Positions 18,885 through 28,477 of a stretch of DNA of 64,000 nucleotides are shown here, in pieces. Within the stretch, counting starts at the first letter, position 1. Each line of letters begins with the position of its first letter. The stretch comes from an uncultured Bacilli bacterium (GTDB lineage: Bacteria > Bacillota_I > Bacilli_A > RF39 > UBA660): positions 1-64,000 of the forward strand of contig CAKOWI010000006.1 of the NCBI GenBank assembly GCA_934122275.1, in the 5' to 3' direction. The notes beneath the pieces were generated by a model, which was not told the DNA's origin, did not search any database, and was given only the letters and a program-made list of their open reading frames with translations. Position numbers and translations under genes: made by a program.

Positions 18885-21142
18885 TTAAACTTCTTTCTTA
18901 GTATTATAAGTACTATTAATATAGATGCTAATCCTCCAAATATTAATACATAATTTAATACTTTTCTTCCTGTTGTTATAGTAACTATTAATTCTGCACT
19001 AGCATCATCTCCGCCAACACTTATCTTTTTGTTTATTAATTCAACTCTATTATATGAATTAGATGAATCATCTTTTATAACTATCTTTGCTGTTGAATCT
19101 TTATCTTTTATTGGTTCATATCCTTCTGGTGCTTCTTTTTCTACTACTCTATATTCTCCTGCTGATATTTTATCTATAAATGAAATTCCACCATCTGTTT
19201 CCATTATATAGCTTACATCTTCATCATCTTCTGTTAACTTTGAATCATATGTGTAATATCCTTCTTTTACTTTCTTTAGTAAAACATCTTTATATGCTCC
19301 ATTTTCTTTTTTCTGAAGTGCAAACTTTCCTCCTGATATTAGATTTCCACTTTCATCTTTTTTTTGAAACTCTAATCCGGTAAATCCATTTGTAAATGAT
19401 ATATTTCCATCAGACTTACATATATTTACCTTTAGTGCTGGATTATCCGGCAACATAAGTCCTTCTGGTGCTTCTCTTTCAACTATTTCATATTCGCACT
19501 CTGTCATATATTTTACCGAAAATGCTCCATTACATGTTTTTATTTCTATTTTGCCATTTTCTTCATCTGATGGTTTATATAATCCTTCTTCTATTTCTTC
19601 AAAGTATAATGTTTTACCATCTTTATTTTTTATTTCAAACTTTGGACCTGTATATGTATCTGTTCCACATCCGTCTTCTAATATTGTTACATTCCCATTT
19701 TCATCTACTGTTCTTTTTGTTAGATTCATACTTCTTGCTTTATTTTCAAACTCTATTGGTTTTGGATTGGAATTACTATCTGAAACGGTTATACTGCGTA
19801 TTTTACTATCTAATACATATCCTTCTGGCGCCTCTATTTCTTTTACATAATATGTTCCTGTTTTTTCAACTTCATATGTAACTTTTCCATCTTCTCCACT
19901 TTTTAGTTCTGCAATTATATCATTACATTTATTATCACTACATAAGTTAAATTTTGCTCCTGCTAATCCCTTTTTATCCTCATCTAGTTTTACTATTTCT
20001 AGTTTATATTTTGGTGTATAGAATTTTATATGTACTCTTTTTGGTGTTGGACTTCCATATGCAAAGTCTTGTGAATCTTCTGATGCATAGAAGTTAGTTA
20101 TTATTATTTTGTTCCCGGTTTTATCACTTTCTGTTTTACTACTTTTAGTAACTAATGTTAATTCTGCTGGATTATCTTGTGTAAATGCTTTTGTTGCAGT
20201 AACTCTTAAAGTATCATTATTTACTATTTCTGCTTTAAGACCGTCTGTTGCCCTTTCTATCTCAAAATACTGAAATGCACTCTTATTATCCTTAATATCT
20301 ATTGAACTATTAATCTTTATTTCATATTTAGTTGCAGACTCTTCCGTTGTTTTAAAAACATAATTACTTCCCGGTATTCTATAGTAAGCATTATATACTT
20401 TATTAATTATGTGTTCATATTGTGTAATTGCGGTATTAAATGGTAATCCCTTTTGATTACCAGAATATTTAATTAAAGCATCATAAAAATCATTGAATAT
20501 TTTTTTATTAGGTACTATCGTATCAAAATTAGTTCTTTCTCCAGTAACTATTTCCCATATTATTCCTTGTGCTGCCATAATAGTTTGATAATCAGCTTCT
20601 GACATATTAGATACATTAGTTGCAAAACTACTTAACGAAGAGCTGACATCATATTCCTTAGCATAATTTAATACTTGGAAAATCATTTCTTTTTGAGTAG
20701 AATTTATAAAACCATACCAGTCACCGTTTGATAATTTTTTTTGATTAAATATTTCTTGCTTTTTTGATATACTTGAATCTTTATTTGTTAAATAATCTTC
20801 TTTTGAGATAATATTTCCATTATATGTTTTATCAGAGCTCTTACTCCAAACTCCAGCATGTATACCCGGCTGAACACAGTAAGCATGTCTTATTTTTCCG
20901 TTTCCTTCATCCACAGCATATATATACGGATCCATCCATCTTTCTAATTTTTTACTACCAATTTTTGCATAATATCTTACACTATAGTAATCTTTTGCCA
21001 CAGTAAATTTATTTAATGGTGGTTTTATCGATGTCATAGTAACTTTCGCATTAACATTCATGTTAAAGCTAAATAATGAGAAAAAAGCAATAATTGGTAT
21101 TATCGCTTTTTTTACAAATAATTTATTAATAATCTTCATCAT
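18878..21142 (-). CDS. thioester-domain surface protein with SpaA/Cna-B repeats
   Basis: About 754 residues. A signal peptide (KKAIIPIIAFFSLFSF, AxA-type cleavage at VNA about residue 32) is followed by a predicted thioester adhesin domain: Cys89 in HAYCVQPG and Gln192 in MAAQGIIWEIVTG (the TQxAIW-like motif), the two residues that crosslink in such domains. After a middle region come three SpaA-like domains, each starting near a reactive Lys (EIVKLDE, NLTKRT, EFQKKDE) and ending in an EAPEG motif. A C-terminal membrane helix and KKFKK tail follow, but I see no LPxTG sorting signal. The start overlaps the stop of the upstream surface gene by 17 bases. Probably an anchored adhesin or pilus-like protein; host target unknown. 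Confidence 0.85.
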   Translation of the reverse strand: MMKIINKLFVKKAIIPIIAFFSLFSFNMNVNAKVTMTSIKPPLNKFTVAKDYYSVRYYAKIGSKKLERWMDPYIYAVDEGNGKIRHAYCVQPGIHAGVWSKSSDKTYNGNIISKEDYLTNKDSSISKKQEIFNQKKLSNGDWYGFINSTQKEMIFQVLNYAKEYDVSSSLSSFATNVSNMSEADYQTIMAAQGIIWEIVTGERTNFDTIVPNKKIFNDFYDALIKYSGNQKGLPFNTAITQYEHIINKVYNAYYRIPGSNYVFKTTEESATKYEIKINSSIDIKDNKSAFQYFEIERATDGLKAEIVNNDTLRVTATKAFTQDNPAELTLVTKSSKTESDKTGNKIIITNFYASEDSQDFAYGSPTPKRVHIKFYTPKYKLEIVKLDEDKKGLAGAKFNLCSDNKCNDIIAELKSGEDGKVTYEVEKTGTYYVKEIEAPEGYVLDSKIRSITVSDSNSNPKPIEFENKARSMNLTKRTVDENGNVTILEDGCGTDTYTGPKFEIKNKDGKTLYFEEIEEGLYKPSDEENGKIEIKTCNGAFSVKYMTECEYEIVEREAPEGLMLPDNPALKVNICKSDGNISFTNGFTGLEFQKKDESGNLISGGKFALQKKENGAYKDVLLKKVKEGYYTYDSKLTEDDEDVSYIMETDGGISFIDKISAGEYRVVEKEAPEGYEPIKDKDSTAKIVIKDDSSNSYNRVELINKKISVGGDDASAELIVTITTGRKVLNYVLIFGGLASILIVLIILRKKFKK

Positions 21143-24100
21143 CACTATCATTCCCATCATCATATATATTATCTGAATCATCATTAACTTCATCATCTTT
21201 TTCTATTTGATCAATATCTTTTATTTCTGATAGACTTACGATTCCTAAATCTTCATCACTTATTGAAACATAGTTTACAAATGTACCAGCTTCTTTTCTT
21301 GATATATCTAGACTTAAAGTTAAATATTTTTTCTCACCTTCTTGGATAATTGTTCCAGATAATGATGTATTTTCTAATGTTCCATCATCATTTAATATCC
21401 AATCTTTATTTTCTTCATATGAATCATTAAATGTCATTCCATCTGGTAACATATCAATTACTCTATATACATATCCAGGATATGTACCCGAATTTTGTAT
21501 TTCTATCGAATACGTAACTTTTATCTTCATATTATCTATATCTCTTATGTCTAACTTTGCAAAAGAAGTCTTTCCATACTCTTTAACATTAGATATTCCA
21601 AGTGCATTAGTTGTAGTAATACTAGAAATATATTTATTTAGTTTTACTTTATAATTTTTCTTAAGCATCAATCCTAGATTTATGTAATCTGCTATTCTAT
21701 TATTTCTGAAAGTAATTTCATCAGTTCTTGCTACTCCATCCTCAAGTCTAAATGAAGAACTAACATTTCTACTTCCTACTAATGTTGGAGATAAACTATA
21801 TCTGTTTTCATTATATTTTGCAACTACATAGTAAGATGTAGGAACAGAATCATATATTTCAAAAGTATAAACTCCCTTACTATAATTAAATCTAGCTCTA
21901 GTTTCATCACCTTCACTACTAGGATATAATAAATTATTTTCAGAATCATATAGTTCCATTTCTATGCTTTCTGCTTTTTTCTCATCATCTGATAATATTC
22001 CATCTTCGTTAAAATCAATCCATACGTTACCAGTTATCTTGTAGTTTTCAACCGACACTTTAATTGGAATAGTATTTTTAACTTCACTATCATTAACTAT
22101 ATAAACATTAGTATCATAATTGGTATATCCAGAATCTGCAGACGTGTTAAATTTTAATCCTGAAAATTTATAATGATTAGTATTGTCAAATGTTATTTTA
22201 GTTTTAATAGCTGTAATTGGAAGTCCTGATTCAGTATCTACTAACACATCATCTTCATAGTCAGTTGTACAATCTTTATATATATTGTTATTAACACTAG
22301 GTTGATTATCAGTTGTACATAGCATTCCTTGAGTGTTAGGGAAGGAAGCTGATGCTTTTATTTGACCAGTTTCATCGGTAGGAAATGCTGCTATTAAATA
22401 TAATTCTTCGGTACTTTTTCTATTATATATATTTGCAATTATTTCAAAACTTCCACCCTTTGATATTGTATTAGTATTTGGATTTATTGTATATGTAATG
22501 TCTTTACTGCTTAAGAAAGTAATTTTTACACTTGAACTTTTGTTATCAAAAGTAGAAATATCAGTTATATTAGAATCGGTTGTAGTATTATCCTTACTAA
22601 TTTGAACCTGTACCAATTCTTCAATATTTGCTGGAGTTTCAATATCATAATCAACATCTAAATATATCGGTGATATCCACTCATTTAACTTAGCTCCATT
22701 TAATTCATAAACAATCGTCTTTCCATTTACACTTTTTGGTGCTAAATAATTATTATTTGCTCTATAATTTACATGTTCTGGTAAAGATACAGTTATTTCC
22801 ATGTCTACCGAATTGTAATCAACCGGATTCGTACTTATTAACGTTAATGGTAATTCAACTTTAGGATATATAGTGATAGTAGATGAAGTTTTGCTATCTA
22901 AATTAACCCTCGTTTCACTACCACTTCCATCAATACTAGCTGAAACTCTAGCCTTATATGGTGTAACATTTATTGATGTACTACCATTAGATGTTGTAAT
23001 TCCATTGTACGTATTTGTTACATTTATATTAATTTTTCCAGAACCAGATACAGACGTAATTTTAAACTTGGTTCTAAAAATTACTTCTTGACCATTTTTT
23101 ATAATTTCCTTTGTTTCACCATCTGATGAAGACTGTTTTACCGTATCATATTTTAAAGATTTGATTGATTTATTGTAATAGCTATTATAATCTTCTAATG
23201 TTTTTAATGATATATCATCTGTACCATCTGTTAAAATAATTCTCATTTCATCTAATGATTGTGCTTTTGAATTATATTCAAGATAATAACCTTTATTTTC
23301 TTCTGCTGATTCATTATATGCTGTATATATGAATGATGCAGGAGAATCGGCTCCTTGAGTAAACGATATGTTTCCGGATAATGAGTAATCAGAATCAGAA
23401 TCTATAGAATTATAAGTTGATCTTACCTCAAGTATAAATTCTTCACCATATGCTAGCGTATCTACCGTTTTAGTTAAATCATCTGCTTTTTTTATGCTTA
23501 CATTTGTTTTTCTTATACTGTTATTAGTTATCGTAGAATCGTTAGAACCTGAATTTACACCAATATATGAATCAATTTGTTTGTCCTTTAATGTTCCAGT
23601 AAGTCTAAATATTTTAGAATTTTCAGTATTTCCAATATTAGTAGTTATATAATATGAACCGAAAACTATAAAATTGCCATTCTTTTTAGGTCTTAATGAA
23701 TCTATTAAATTTTTTCCATAAGCATCTGCTATATCATTATATATATAGTCATATACATAACCTTCACTATTATATGTTGCATAGCTACCTCTTGTAGTTA
23801 TTCCAGATATATTTAAGGTATTTCCTTCTAATACAGCATTACCTGAATTATATACGTATGAATTTGAAATATTCATACTCTTTTTAGAATCTCTAGGAAA
23901 ATCTTCACTACCCAATATATTTATGTCCTTTGTATCATTATAAAATACACCATATTTATCAGTTAAAGACATAGTTGTATCTTTCTCTAGACTATTTTTT
24001 CCACTTTCTACACCTAAATCTTTTATAGAAAAATTATTATCAAAATATAATCCAGATAAACTATTACTATATTTTGAAAGATCTATACCAACTAAAATAC

Positions 24101-24815
24101 CAAAAGGTATATATGTATTGTTATCATCTAATGTGTACTTAGAACCGGCATATGATTTTGCGATTAATTCTGCCTTAGTACTTTTCACTGTTACTTTTGT
24201 TGAATTTTCCCCTTCAGTATCTCCAGTTAGAACATAACAATTTTCTTCTGATTCACCTGGTGTTCCGCTTGTTTTTTCACAAACAGTTATTTTAGGTGCT
24301 ACTACGGTATCGTTTGATACATTATAAACCATCATGTAAAAGTTAAAATCAACTGAATTGTTTACTAAAGCATAATCATATAGGACAAATCTTCCATTTG
24401 CATCATATTCAAAGTCAGAATTATCACTAGCCGAAAAAGAAACATCTAATCCATTGTCAACTTCTGCAGTTAGTTTTATCGTTCTACTATTAATCTCATT
24501 TGAATCTGATGAAATATCCTCAGTTGGATTAATTTTTATAGGAATGTTATATACAACCGTACTAAAACTCTTTACTTCCCTTGGATTATCACTATCAGTA
24601 CTAGTAACAGAAATATTACCGTTTGATGTTACCTTTATTTTTCCCTCATAAATATCATCTTCTGATGCGAATACAACAACTGCTATTATTGCTGATATTA
24701 AAAACAATCCAATAGTTGCAGATACATATTTATGATCAAATACGAACTTTTTTATTCTTACGCCTTGAATAATCGCCCAATTTTTTATACGTTTCATTAT
24801 ATTTTCCTGTTTCAT
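21126..24815 (-). CDS. large cell-surface protein with SdrD-B-like and DUF11-like domains
   Basis: 1229 residues with one N-terminal membrane helix (about 35-52, IGLFLISAIIAVVVFA) after a basic cytoplasmic stretch, so it is probably anchored at the N-terminus. The exterior is a long beta-rich, Ser/Thr/Asn/Asp-rich stalk. Near the C-terminus an SdrD-B-like domain is seen (GNVWIDFNEDGILSDDE, with a Ca-binding-type DxNxDG loop) and then a DUF11-like domain (YSIEIQNSGTYPGYVYRVIDMLPDGM). The last 25 residues are almost all Asp, Asn, Ser and Glu. GGAGGAG precedes ATG by seven bases. It is translationally coupled to the thioester protein, suggesting one surface structure. Confidence 0.75.
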   Translation of the reverse strand: MKQENIMKRIKNWAIIQGVRIKKFVFDHKYVSATIGLFLISAIIAVVVFASEDDIYEGKIKVTSNGNISVTSTDSDNPREVKSFSTVVYNIPIKINPTEDISSDSNEINSRTIKLTAEVDNGLDVSFSASDNSDFEYDANGRFVLYDYALVNNSVDFNFYMMVYNVSNDTVVAPKITVCEKTSGTPGESEENCYVLTGDTEGENSTKVTVKSTKAELIAKSYAGSKYTLDDNNTYIPFGILVGIDLSKYSNSLSGLYFDNNFSIKDLGVESGKNSLEKDTTMSLTDKYGVFYNDTKDINILGSEDFPRDSKKSMNISNSYVYNSGNAVLEGNTLNISGITTRGSYATYNSEGYVYDYIYNDIADAYGKNLIDSLRPKKNGNFIVFGSYYITTNIGNTENSKIFRLTGTLKDKQIDSYIGVNSGSNDSTITNNSIRKTNVSIKKADDLTKTVDTLAYGEEFILEVRSTYNSIDSDSDYSLSGNISFTQGADSPASFIYTAYNESAEENKGYYLEYNSKAQSLDEMRIILTDGTDDISLKTLEDYNSYYNKSIKSLKYDTVKQSSSDGETKEIIKNGQEVIFRTKFKITSVSGSGKININVTNTYNGITTSNGSTSINVTPYKARVSASIDGSGSETRVNLDSKTSSTITIYPKVELPLTLISTNPVDYNSVDMEITVSLPEHVNYRANNNYLAPKSVNGKTIVYELNGAKLNEWISPIYLDVDYDIETPANIEELVQVQISKDNTTTDSNITDISTFDNKSSSVKITFLSSKDITYTINPNTNTISKGGSFEIIANIYNRKSTEELYLIAAFPTDETGQIKASASFPNTQGMLCTTDNQPSVNNNIYKDCTTDYEDDVLVDTESGLPITAIKTKITFDNTNHYKFSGLKFNTSADSGYTNYDTNVYIVNDSEVKNTIPIKVSVENYKITGNVWIDFNEDGILSDDEKKAESIEMELYDSENNLLYPSSEGDETRARFNYSKGVYTFEIYDSVPTSYYVVAKYNENRYSLSPTLVGSRNVSSSFRLEDGVARTDEITFRNNRIADYINLGLMLKKNYKVKLNKYISSITTTNALGISNVKEYGKTSFAKLDIRDIDNMKIKVTYSIEIQNSGTYPGYVYRVIDMLPDGMTFNDSYEENKDWILNDDGTLENTSLSGTIIQEGEKKYLTLSLDISRKEAGTFVNYVSISDEDLGIVSLSEIKDIDQIEKDDEVNDDSDNIYDDGNDSDDEDY

Positions 24816-24894
24816 GAGTACACTCCTCCAGTTTATTATACATACTAATTAAACTATAAAAAGGTTTAAAAGTCAATCGATATCAATGGAGAAT

Positions 24895-24920
24895 AAAATA
24901 AAAAATCACCATAGTGGTGA
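24895..24920 (-). terminator. terminator of veg
   Basis: TCACCA / TGGTGA stem with a three-base loop overlaps the veg stop codon and is followed by a long T-rich tract on the minus strand. Confidence 0.85.
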
Positions 24921-25121
24921 ATTTATAATAACATTCTTTATTAAAATATCTGAATACGAAAAACTTTTAGTATCTATACTTGTTTTTATCGTCCACACAT
25001 TTTTATAAGTATCAAGTATAATTCCTTCATATGATTCATTTTTATTTCTTCCTACATCAACAAAAATTGTTACTTTTTTACCTATTAAGTTTTCTATTTT
25101 TTTTCTTATTTGTTCTAACAT
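24906..25121 (-). CDS. veg: Veg protein
   Basis: A 71-residue conserved small protein, linked in B. subtilis to biofilm gene induction and to spore outgrowth. Strong family match: GKKVTIFVDVGRNKNESYEGIILDTY (in part) and SFSYSDILI. It follows yabG as in Bacillus. GGAGG lies before ATG. Mechanism is not settled in the literature I know. Confidence 0.93.
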   Translation of the reverse strand: MLEQIRKKIENLIGKKVTIFVDVGRNKNESYEGIILDTYKNVWTIKTSIDTKSFSYSDILIKNVIINSPLW

Positions 25122-25130
25122 AAGTCCTCC

Positions 25131-25877
25131 TTATCTTGGATAGCCTGTTGTCATAACACCTTTTGTATAAACACCACCTATTCCATCTTTTCCACCACTA
25201 GTTTTAGATAATAATTCTAACAAATCAATATCTTTATTTTTATCAGAAAGACTAAGTGATAAAGCAATTATTGCTGGATCTAATGCATGTATATTTATTT
25301 TTTTAGGGCTAGATGCAAAATTTGCGCCTGATTTAATTAGTAATTCATAATCGGATTGACATGCTCCTGCTATTATAATTAATTTATCATAGTCCTTTTG
25401 AAACCTTCTGCAAGCTTTGGTGGCCTCTGAAAAAAACTTTGAATTATTTTTTATATTAGAATCATGTCCTGTTATGACTACAATATCTGGTTTCGTGTCT
25501 TCTAAATATTTAACAACATTTGCTGCCATTTCATTTTCGGGAGAATATACACCTATAGCTAATACATTGGCTTTTTTATAAAAATCTAAACACCTATTTA
25601 AGTACTCTCTGTCTCCATCTATATGTAGTATTTTTCCTGGTATATAAAAATAATCACTTCTTTCAAAATTTCTAATAGTTTCTAACTTTTCATAAAACTT
25701 TTCCTCATCAGTATCATCGCTTTCAGACACTAAAATTAAATCTTCTAAATCACTATCTGCCCATAATCTAACATTTATCCCTTTTAAATATGCTTTATTA
25801 TCTATTATTTTTGCTATCTTAAAAACAACATCATTACCATGCGATATTCTAGAAACTAAATCCCCTACCTTAAACAA
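25131..25877 (-). CDS. yabG: sporulation-specific protease YabG
   Basis: YabG processes spore coat proteins late in sporulation. The N-terminal KVGDLVSRISHGNDVVFKI block and ADSDLEDL match the family, as do DIVVITGHD and GGKDGIGGVYTKGV...TTGYPR at the C-terminus. I choose a TTG start at 25877 (GGGTGA five bases upstream, N-terminus MFKVGD, 248 residues). A longer ATG-initiated form would begin inside the rsmA terminator hairpin. Sits between rsmA and veg as in Bacillus. Confidence 0.92.
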   Translation of the reverse strand: MFKVGDLVSRISHGNDVVFKIAKIIDNKAYLKGINVRLWADSDLEDLILVSESDDTDEEKFYEKLETIRNFERSDYFYIPGKILHIDGDREYLNRCLDFYKKANVLAIGVYSPENEMAANVVKYLEDTKPDIVVITGHDSNIKNNSKFFSEATKACRRFQKDYDKLIIIAGACQSDYELLIKSGANFASSPKKINIHALDPAIIALSLSLSDKNKDIDLLELLSKTSGGKDGIGGVYTKGVMTTGYPR

Positions 25878-25902
25878 ATTAATCACCCATATATATATAT
25901 TC

Positions 25903-25930
25903 AAAAAAAGGCTAAACATTACTGTTTAGC
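25903..25930 (-). terminator. terminator of rsmA
   Basis: Perfect eight-pair stem GCTAAACA / TGTTTAGC whose GTAA loop contains the rsmA stop codon; then CTTTTTTT on the minus strand. Confidence 0.85.
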
Positions 25931-26740
25931 TAAAGCATTCGATATATTTATGAATTCTTCTAAAGTTATAGTTTCCGCTCTATCATTAGTACTTTTATTG
26001 GTTTTACTTAATACATCATCAATGATTTTTAAATCATAATTCTTCAAGTTATTCTTTAACGTCTTTCTTTTTTGCTTAAATGAATCTTTTACCAATTTAA
26101 AAAATAATTCTTCATTAAGAGCCTTAATCGGATTTTCTTTTCTATTAAATACAACTATTGAACTATCAACATTTGGTTTAGGATAAAAGACGTTTCTAGA
26201 TACAAAAAAGGCCTTCTTAATATTAAAATAATAAGTCAAAAAAACGGATAAAGAATTGTAACACTTGCTTCCTATATTAGCACTAAATCTATCTGCTACT
26301 TCATTTTGTACCATTACAACTATTCTAGAAACATTAATTTTTTCTTCTATAAATTTAACTATAATTGGTGTTGTAATATAATATGGCAAATTTGAGACAA
26401 CCATAATTTCTTTATACTCATACTTTTTTATATCATTATTTATATTTCTATTTAAAAAATCATCAAAAATTATATCAATATTGTTATATTCTTTAAGAAT
26501 CTCTTTTAAAGGCTCTTCTAAAGTCTTATCAATCTCATATCCAAGTACGTTTTTAGATACTAGACTAAGTTTTTTAGTTAATGCTGCCGCCCCAACACCT
26601 ATTTCAATAACCAAAGTATCATGTGTAATATTACTTACCTTAACTATATTATCTAAAATATTTGTATCTTGTAAGAAATTTTGACCATACTTCTTTTTGA
26701 AAATAAAATTATTATTTTCCAATATTTCTCTCGTATTCAT
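25919..26740 (-). CDS. rsmA: 16S rRNA dimethyladenosine transferase RsmA (KsgA)
   Basis: Dimethylates two adjacent adenines in helix 45 of 16S rRNA. Motifs: KKYGQNFLQD near the N-terminus, SAM-binding VIEIGVGAAALTKKL, and the catalytic SNLPYYITTPII (NLPY). The ATG at 26740 has GAGG six bases upstream; a further ATG four codons out overlaps that site. 273 residues, normal length. The rnmV gene that usually precedes it is missing. Confidence 0.97.
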   Translation of the reverse strand: MNTREILENNNFIFKKKYGQNFLQDTNILDNIVKVSNITHDTLVIEIGVGAAALTKKLSLVSKNVLGYEIDKTLEEPLKEILKEYNNIDIIFDDFLNRNINNDIKKYEYKEIMVVSNLPYYITTPIIVKFIEEKINVSRIVVMVQNEVADRFSANIGSKCYNSLSVFLTYYFNIKKAFFVSRNVFYPKPNVDSSIVVFNRKENPIKALNEELFFKLVKDSFKQKRKTLKNNLKNYDLKIIDDVLSKTNKSTNDRAETITLEEFINISNALAKQ

Positions 26741-26756
26741 ATTTAACCTCATAAAT

Positions 26757-26786
26757 TAAAAGACAAATAAAATTATTTTATTTGTC
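26757..26786 (-). terminator. terminator of the 3D-domain gene
   Basis: GACAAATAAAA / TTTTATTTGTC stem, eleven or more perfect pairs, followed by TTTTAATTT on the minus strand. Confidence 0.8.
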
Positions 26787-26799
26787 CATATTTTAAATA

Positions 26800-27342
26800 C
26801 TATCTCCATGATACAGCAATATCAATCTGAGTTGCATTTCTCTTAGCAAATCCACCAGTATCACAAACTATAGCTTCACCTAATGAACTTTGAATAATTG
26901 TTCCTTTTGGACGAATATCATAATTTGCCGCTACCATTACATATTTACCAAGCATTTTGACTCCATCCTCGCGAACCCAATATGGATATTCTTCTTCTGA
27001 GTACCCAATATTTCTCATTGTTCTAACAACACTAGACATATTCAAATTATAATAAGTTTCTTTACCTGATGGTCCCACTATAGCACCTTTACTTTTTGAA
27101 AGAACATCACCATTCCAATTATTATTTGTTGTTGTAGTAGTTGTTGTTGTAGACTCAGCATAAGTTTTCATTGCTGCAACATAATTGTTAGGATCAAATT
27201 TTTTCTCTGTTGCTGATATAGTCACTACATCAGTTTCTTCTTGAGAAAAGAATATCCCAGCCTTTGAAAAACCAATAAATGCAACTAAGCATACCACAAG
27301 CATGAATATTGCATTTCTAATTTTTCTATTAAAATATTTCAC
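26800..27342 (-). CDS. 3D-domain cell-wall protein (YabE-like)
   Basis: 180 residues: a membrane anchor or signal about residues 11-29, a low-complexity linker with eight consecutive Thr (about 65-72), and a C-terminal 3D domain with its three Asp positions (ANYDIRPKG, CDTGGFAKRN, IDIAVSW). 3D domains occur in lytic transglycosylases and Rpf/YabE-type proteins acting on peptidoglycan. It lies between tatD and rsmA, where B. subtilis has yabE, but lacks the G5 and DUF348 regions, so it is a short form. Function is inferred from the domain. Confidence 0.8.
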   Translation of the reverse strand: MKYFNRKIRNAIFMLVVCLVAFIGFSKAGIFFSQEETDVVTISATEKKFDPNNYVAAMKTYAESTTTTTTTTNNNWNGDVLSKSKGAIVGPSGKETYYNLNMSSVVRTMRNIGYSEEEYPYWVREDGVKMLGKYVMVAANYDIRPKGTIIQSSLGEAIVCDTGGFAKRNATQIDIAVSWR

Positions 27343-27397
27343 TTTTTCACCTCATAAACTCTAAATGAGTTCGTTAATAATAGTACCATAATATCTG

Positions 27398-28150
27398 CTA
27401 TAAGTCAAATTTAGCCATTACGTTATGTCCAGTTATCTCTGAAACTTCTTCAAAGGATACAGACTTAATCTCTGCAATTTTACTTGCTATTAATGATATA
27501 TTACATGGAGTATTTTTTATTCCTCTATATGGTTCTGGAGTTAAATATGTGCTATCTGTTTCAAGAGAAATATTACATAAATCTAATTTTTCTACTATTT
27601 CCTTTATTTTTTTTGAATTTTTAAAAGTAACTATTCCACCTACTCCAATTAGAAACCCTAAATCAATAAATTTCCTTGCCATTTCATAACTTCCTGAATA
27701 GCAATGCATTATGCCATTTACTTTGTATTTCTTTAACAATTCATATGTATCATATATAGAGTCTCTACTATGAACTACTACAGGTAATTTATTATCTTTA
27801 GCTAGTTGCAACATTTTTGAAAAAATAAGTTTTTGCTTATCTTTATTATCAGTTGTCCAATAATAATCTAATCCAATTTCTCCTATTGCAACTACTTTAT
27901 CACATTTTGCTAAATCACTTATAACCTTAAAATTATCATCACTATAATCATCTATATTCTCTGGACCAATCCCAATAGATGCATAGACATTTTCATTCTT
28001 ACTTGCTATTTTAATAGCTTCCATGCTACTTTTAACATCAAATCCACTAATTATTATTTTTTTTGTTTCACTTTTAAATACCAAACTTAAAACATCATCC
28101 ACATTTTCATATTCACTACTTAATACGTGACAATGAGAATCTATTAACAT
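27398..28150 (-). CDS. tatD: TatD family metal-dependent deoxyribonuclease
   Basis: TIM-barrel hydrolase of the TatD family. Metal-binding motifs: LIDSHCHV at the start, AIGEIGLDYY, VVHSRDS, IMHCYSGS and LETDSTYLTPEP. The start at 28150 has GGTGAT before ATG and places DSHCH at residues 4-8 as in the family; 250 residues. Corresponds to yabD of Bacillus by neighbourhood. Confidence 0.94.
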   Translation of the reverse strand: MLIDSHCHVLSSEYENVDDVLSLVFKSETKKIIISGFDVKSSMEAIKIASKNENVYASIGIGPENIDDYSDDNFKVISDLAKCDKVVAIGEIGLDYYWTTDNKDKQKLIFSKMLQLAKDNKLPVVVHSRDSIYDTYELLKKYKVNGIMHCYSGSYEMARKFIDLGFLIGVGGIVTFKNSKKIKEIVEKLDLCNISLETDSTYLTPEPYRGIKNTPCNISLIASKIAEIKSVSFEEVSEITGHNVMAKFDL

Positions 28151-28176
28151 AACATCACCAAAAAAATTATACCACA

Positions 28177-28359
28177 CTAATGATATAATTTTAATAACAA
28201 AAACCTGACAAATAAAACTAAAACCGCTACAAAATACACCACATCTATTAGCATATTACTTTCAATGTACATAAAGCCCGCAAACATCAAAAGTATAAGA
28301 AAAAATATAACTTTTGTAATAAAGCATCTTCTTTCTTCTAGCACCTCTTTACGGTTCAT
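28177..28359 (-). CDS. small two-helix membrane protein, unknown
   Basis: 60 residues: a charged N-terminus (MNRKEVLEERR) followed by two hydrophobic segments (about 14-31 and 36-55). AAGGAG eight bases before ATG supports translation. It sits between spoVT and tatD, 26 bases before tatD. No family recognised. Confidence 0.6.
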   Translation of the reverse strand: MNRKEVLEERRCFITKVIFFLILLMFAGFMYIESNMLIDVVYFVAVLVLFVRFLLLKLYH

Positions 28360-28477
28360 AAAATATTCTCCTTTTTATCATATTTAAATGCATACAACAC
28401 CCAAAATATAACACAATATCATATAAACTGTAAATAATTTTGACAAATTTTTCGTTTATTAGACAAATATTTACGTT

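Noticed and set aside
18878..18960. LPxTG-type sorting signal at the end of the thioester protein
   Set aside because: Helix and basic tail are present, but the sequence before the helix is LIVTITTGRK, with no LPxTG or clear variant.
19029..19881. Several plus-strand frames opposite the thioester surface protein
   Set aside because: Leu/Phe/His-rich shadows without ribosome binding sites; the minus frame has clear domains.
25878..25919. Longer N-terminus for YabG starting at ATG 25919
   Set aside because: It would begin inside the rsmA terminator hairpin and adds hydrophobic residues absent from the family; the TTG at 25877 has a good ribosome binding site.
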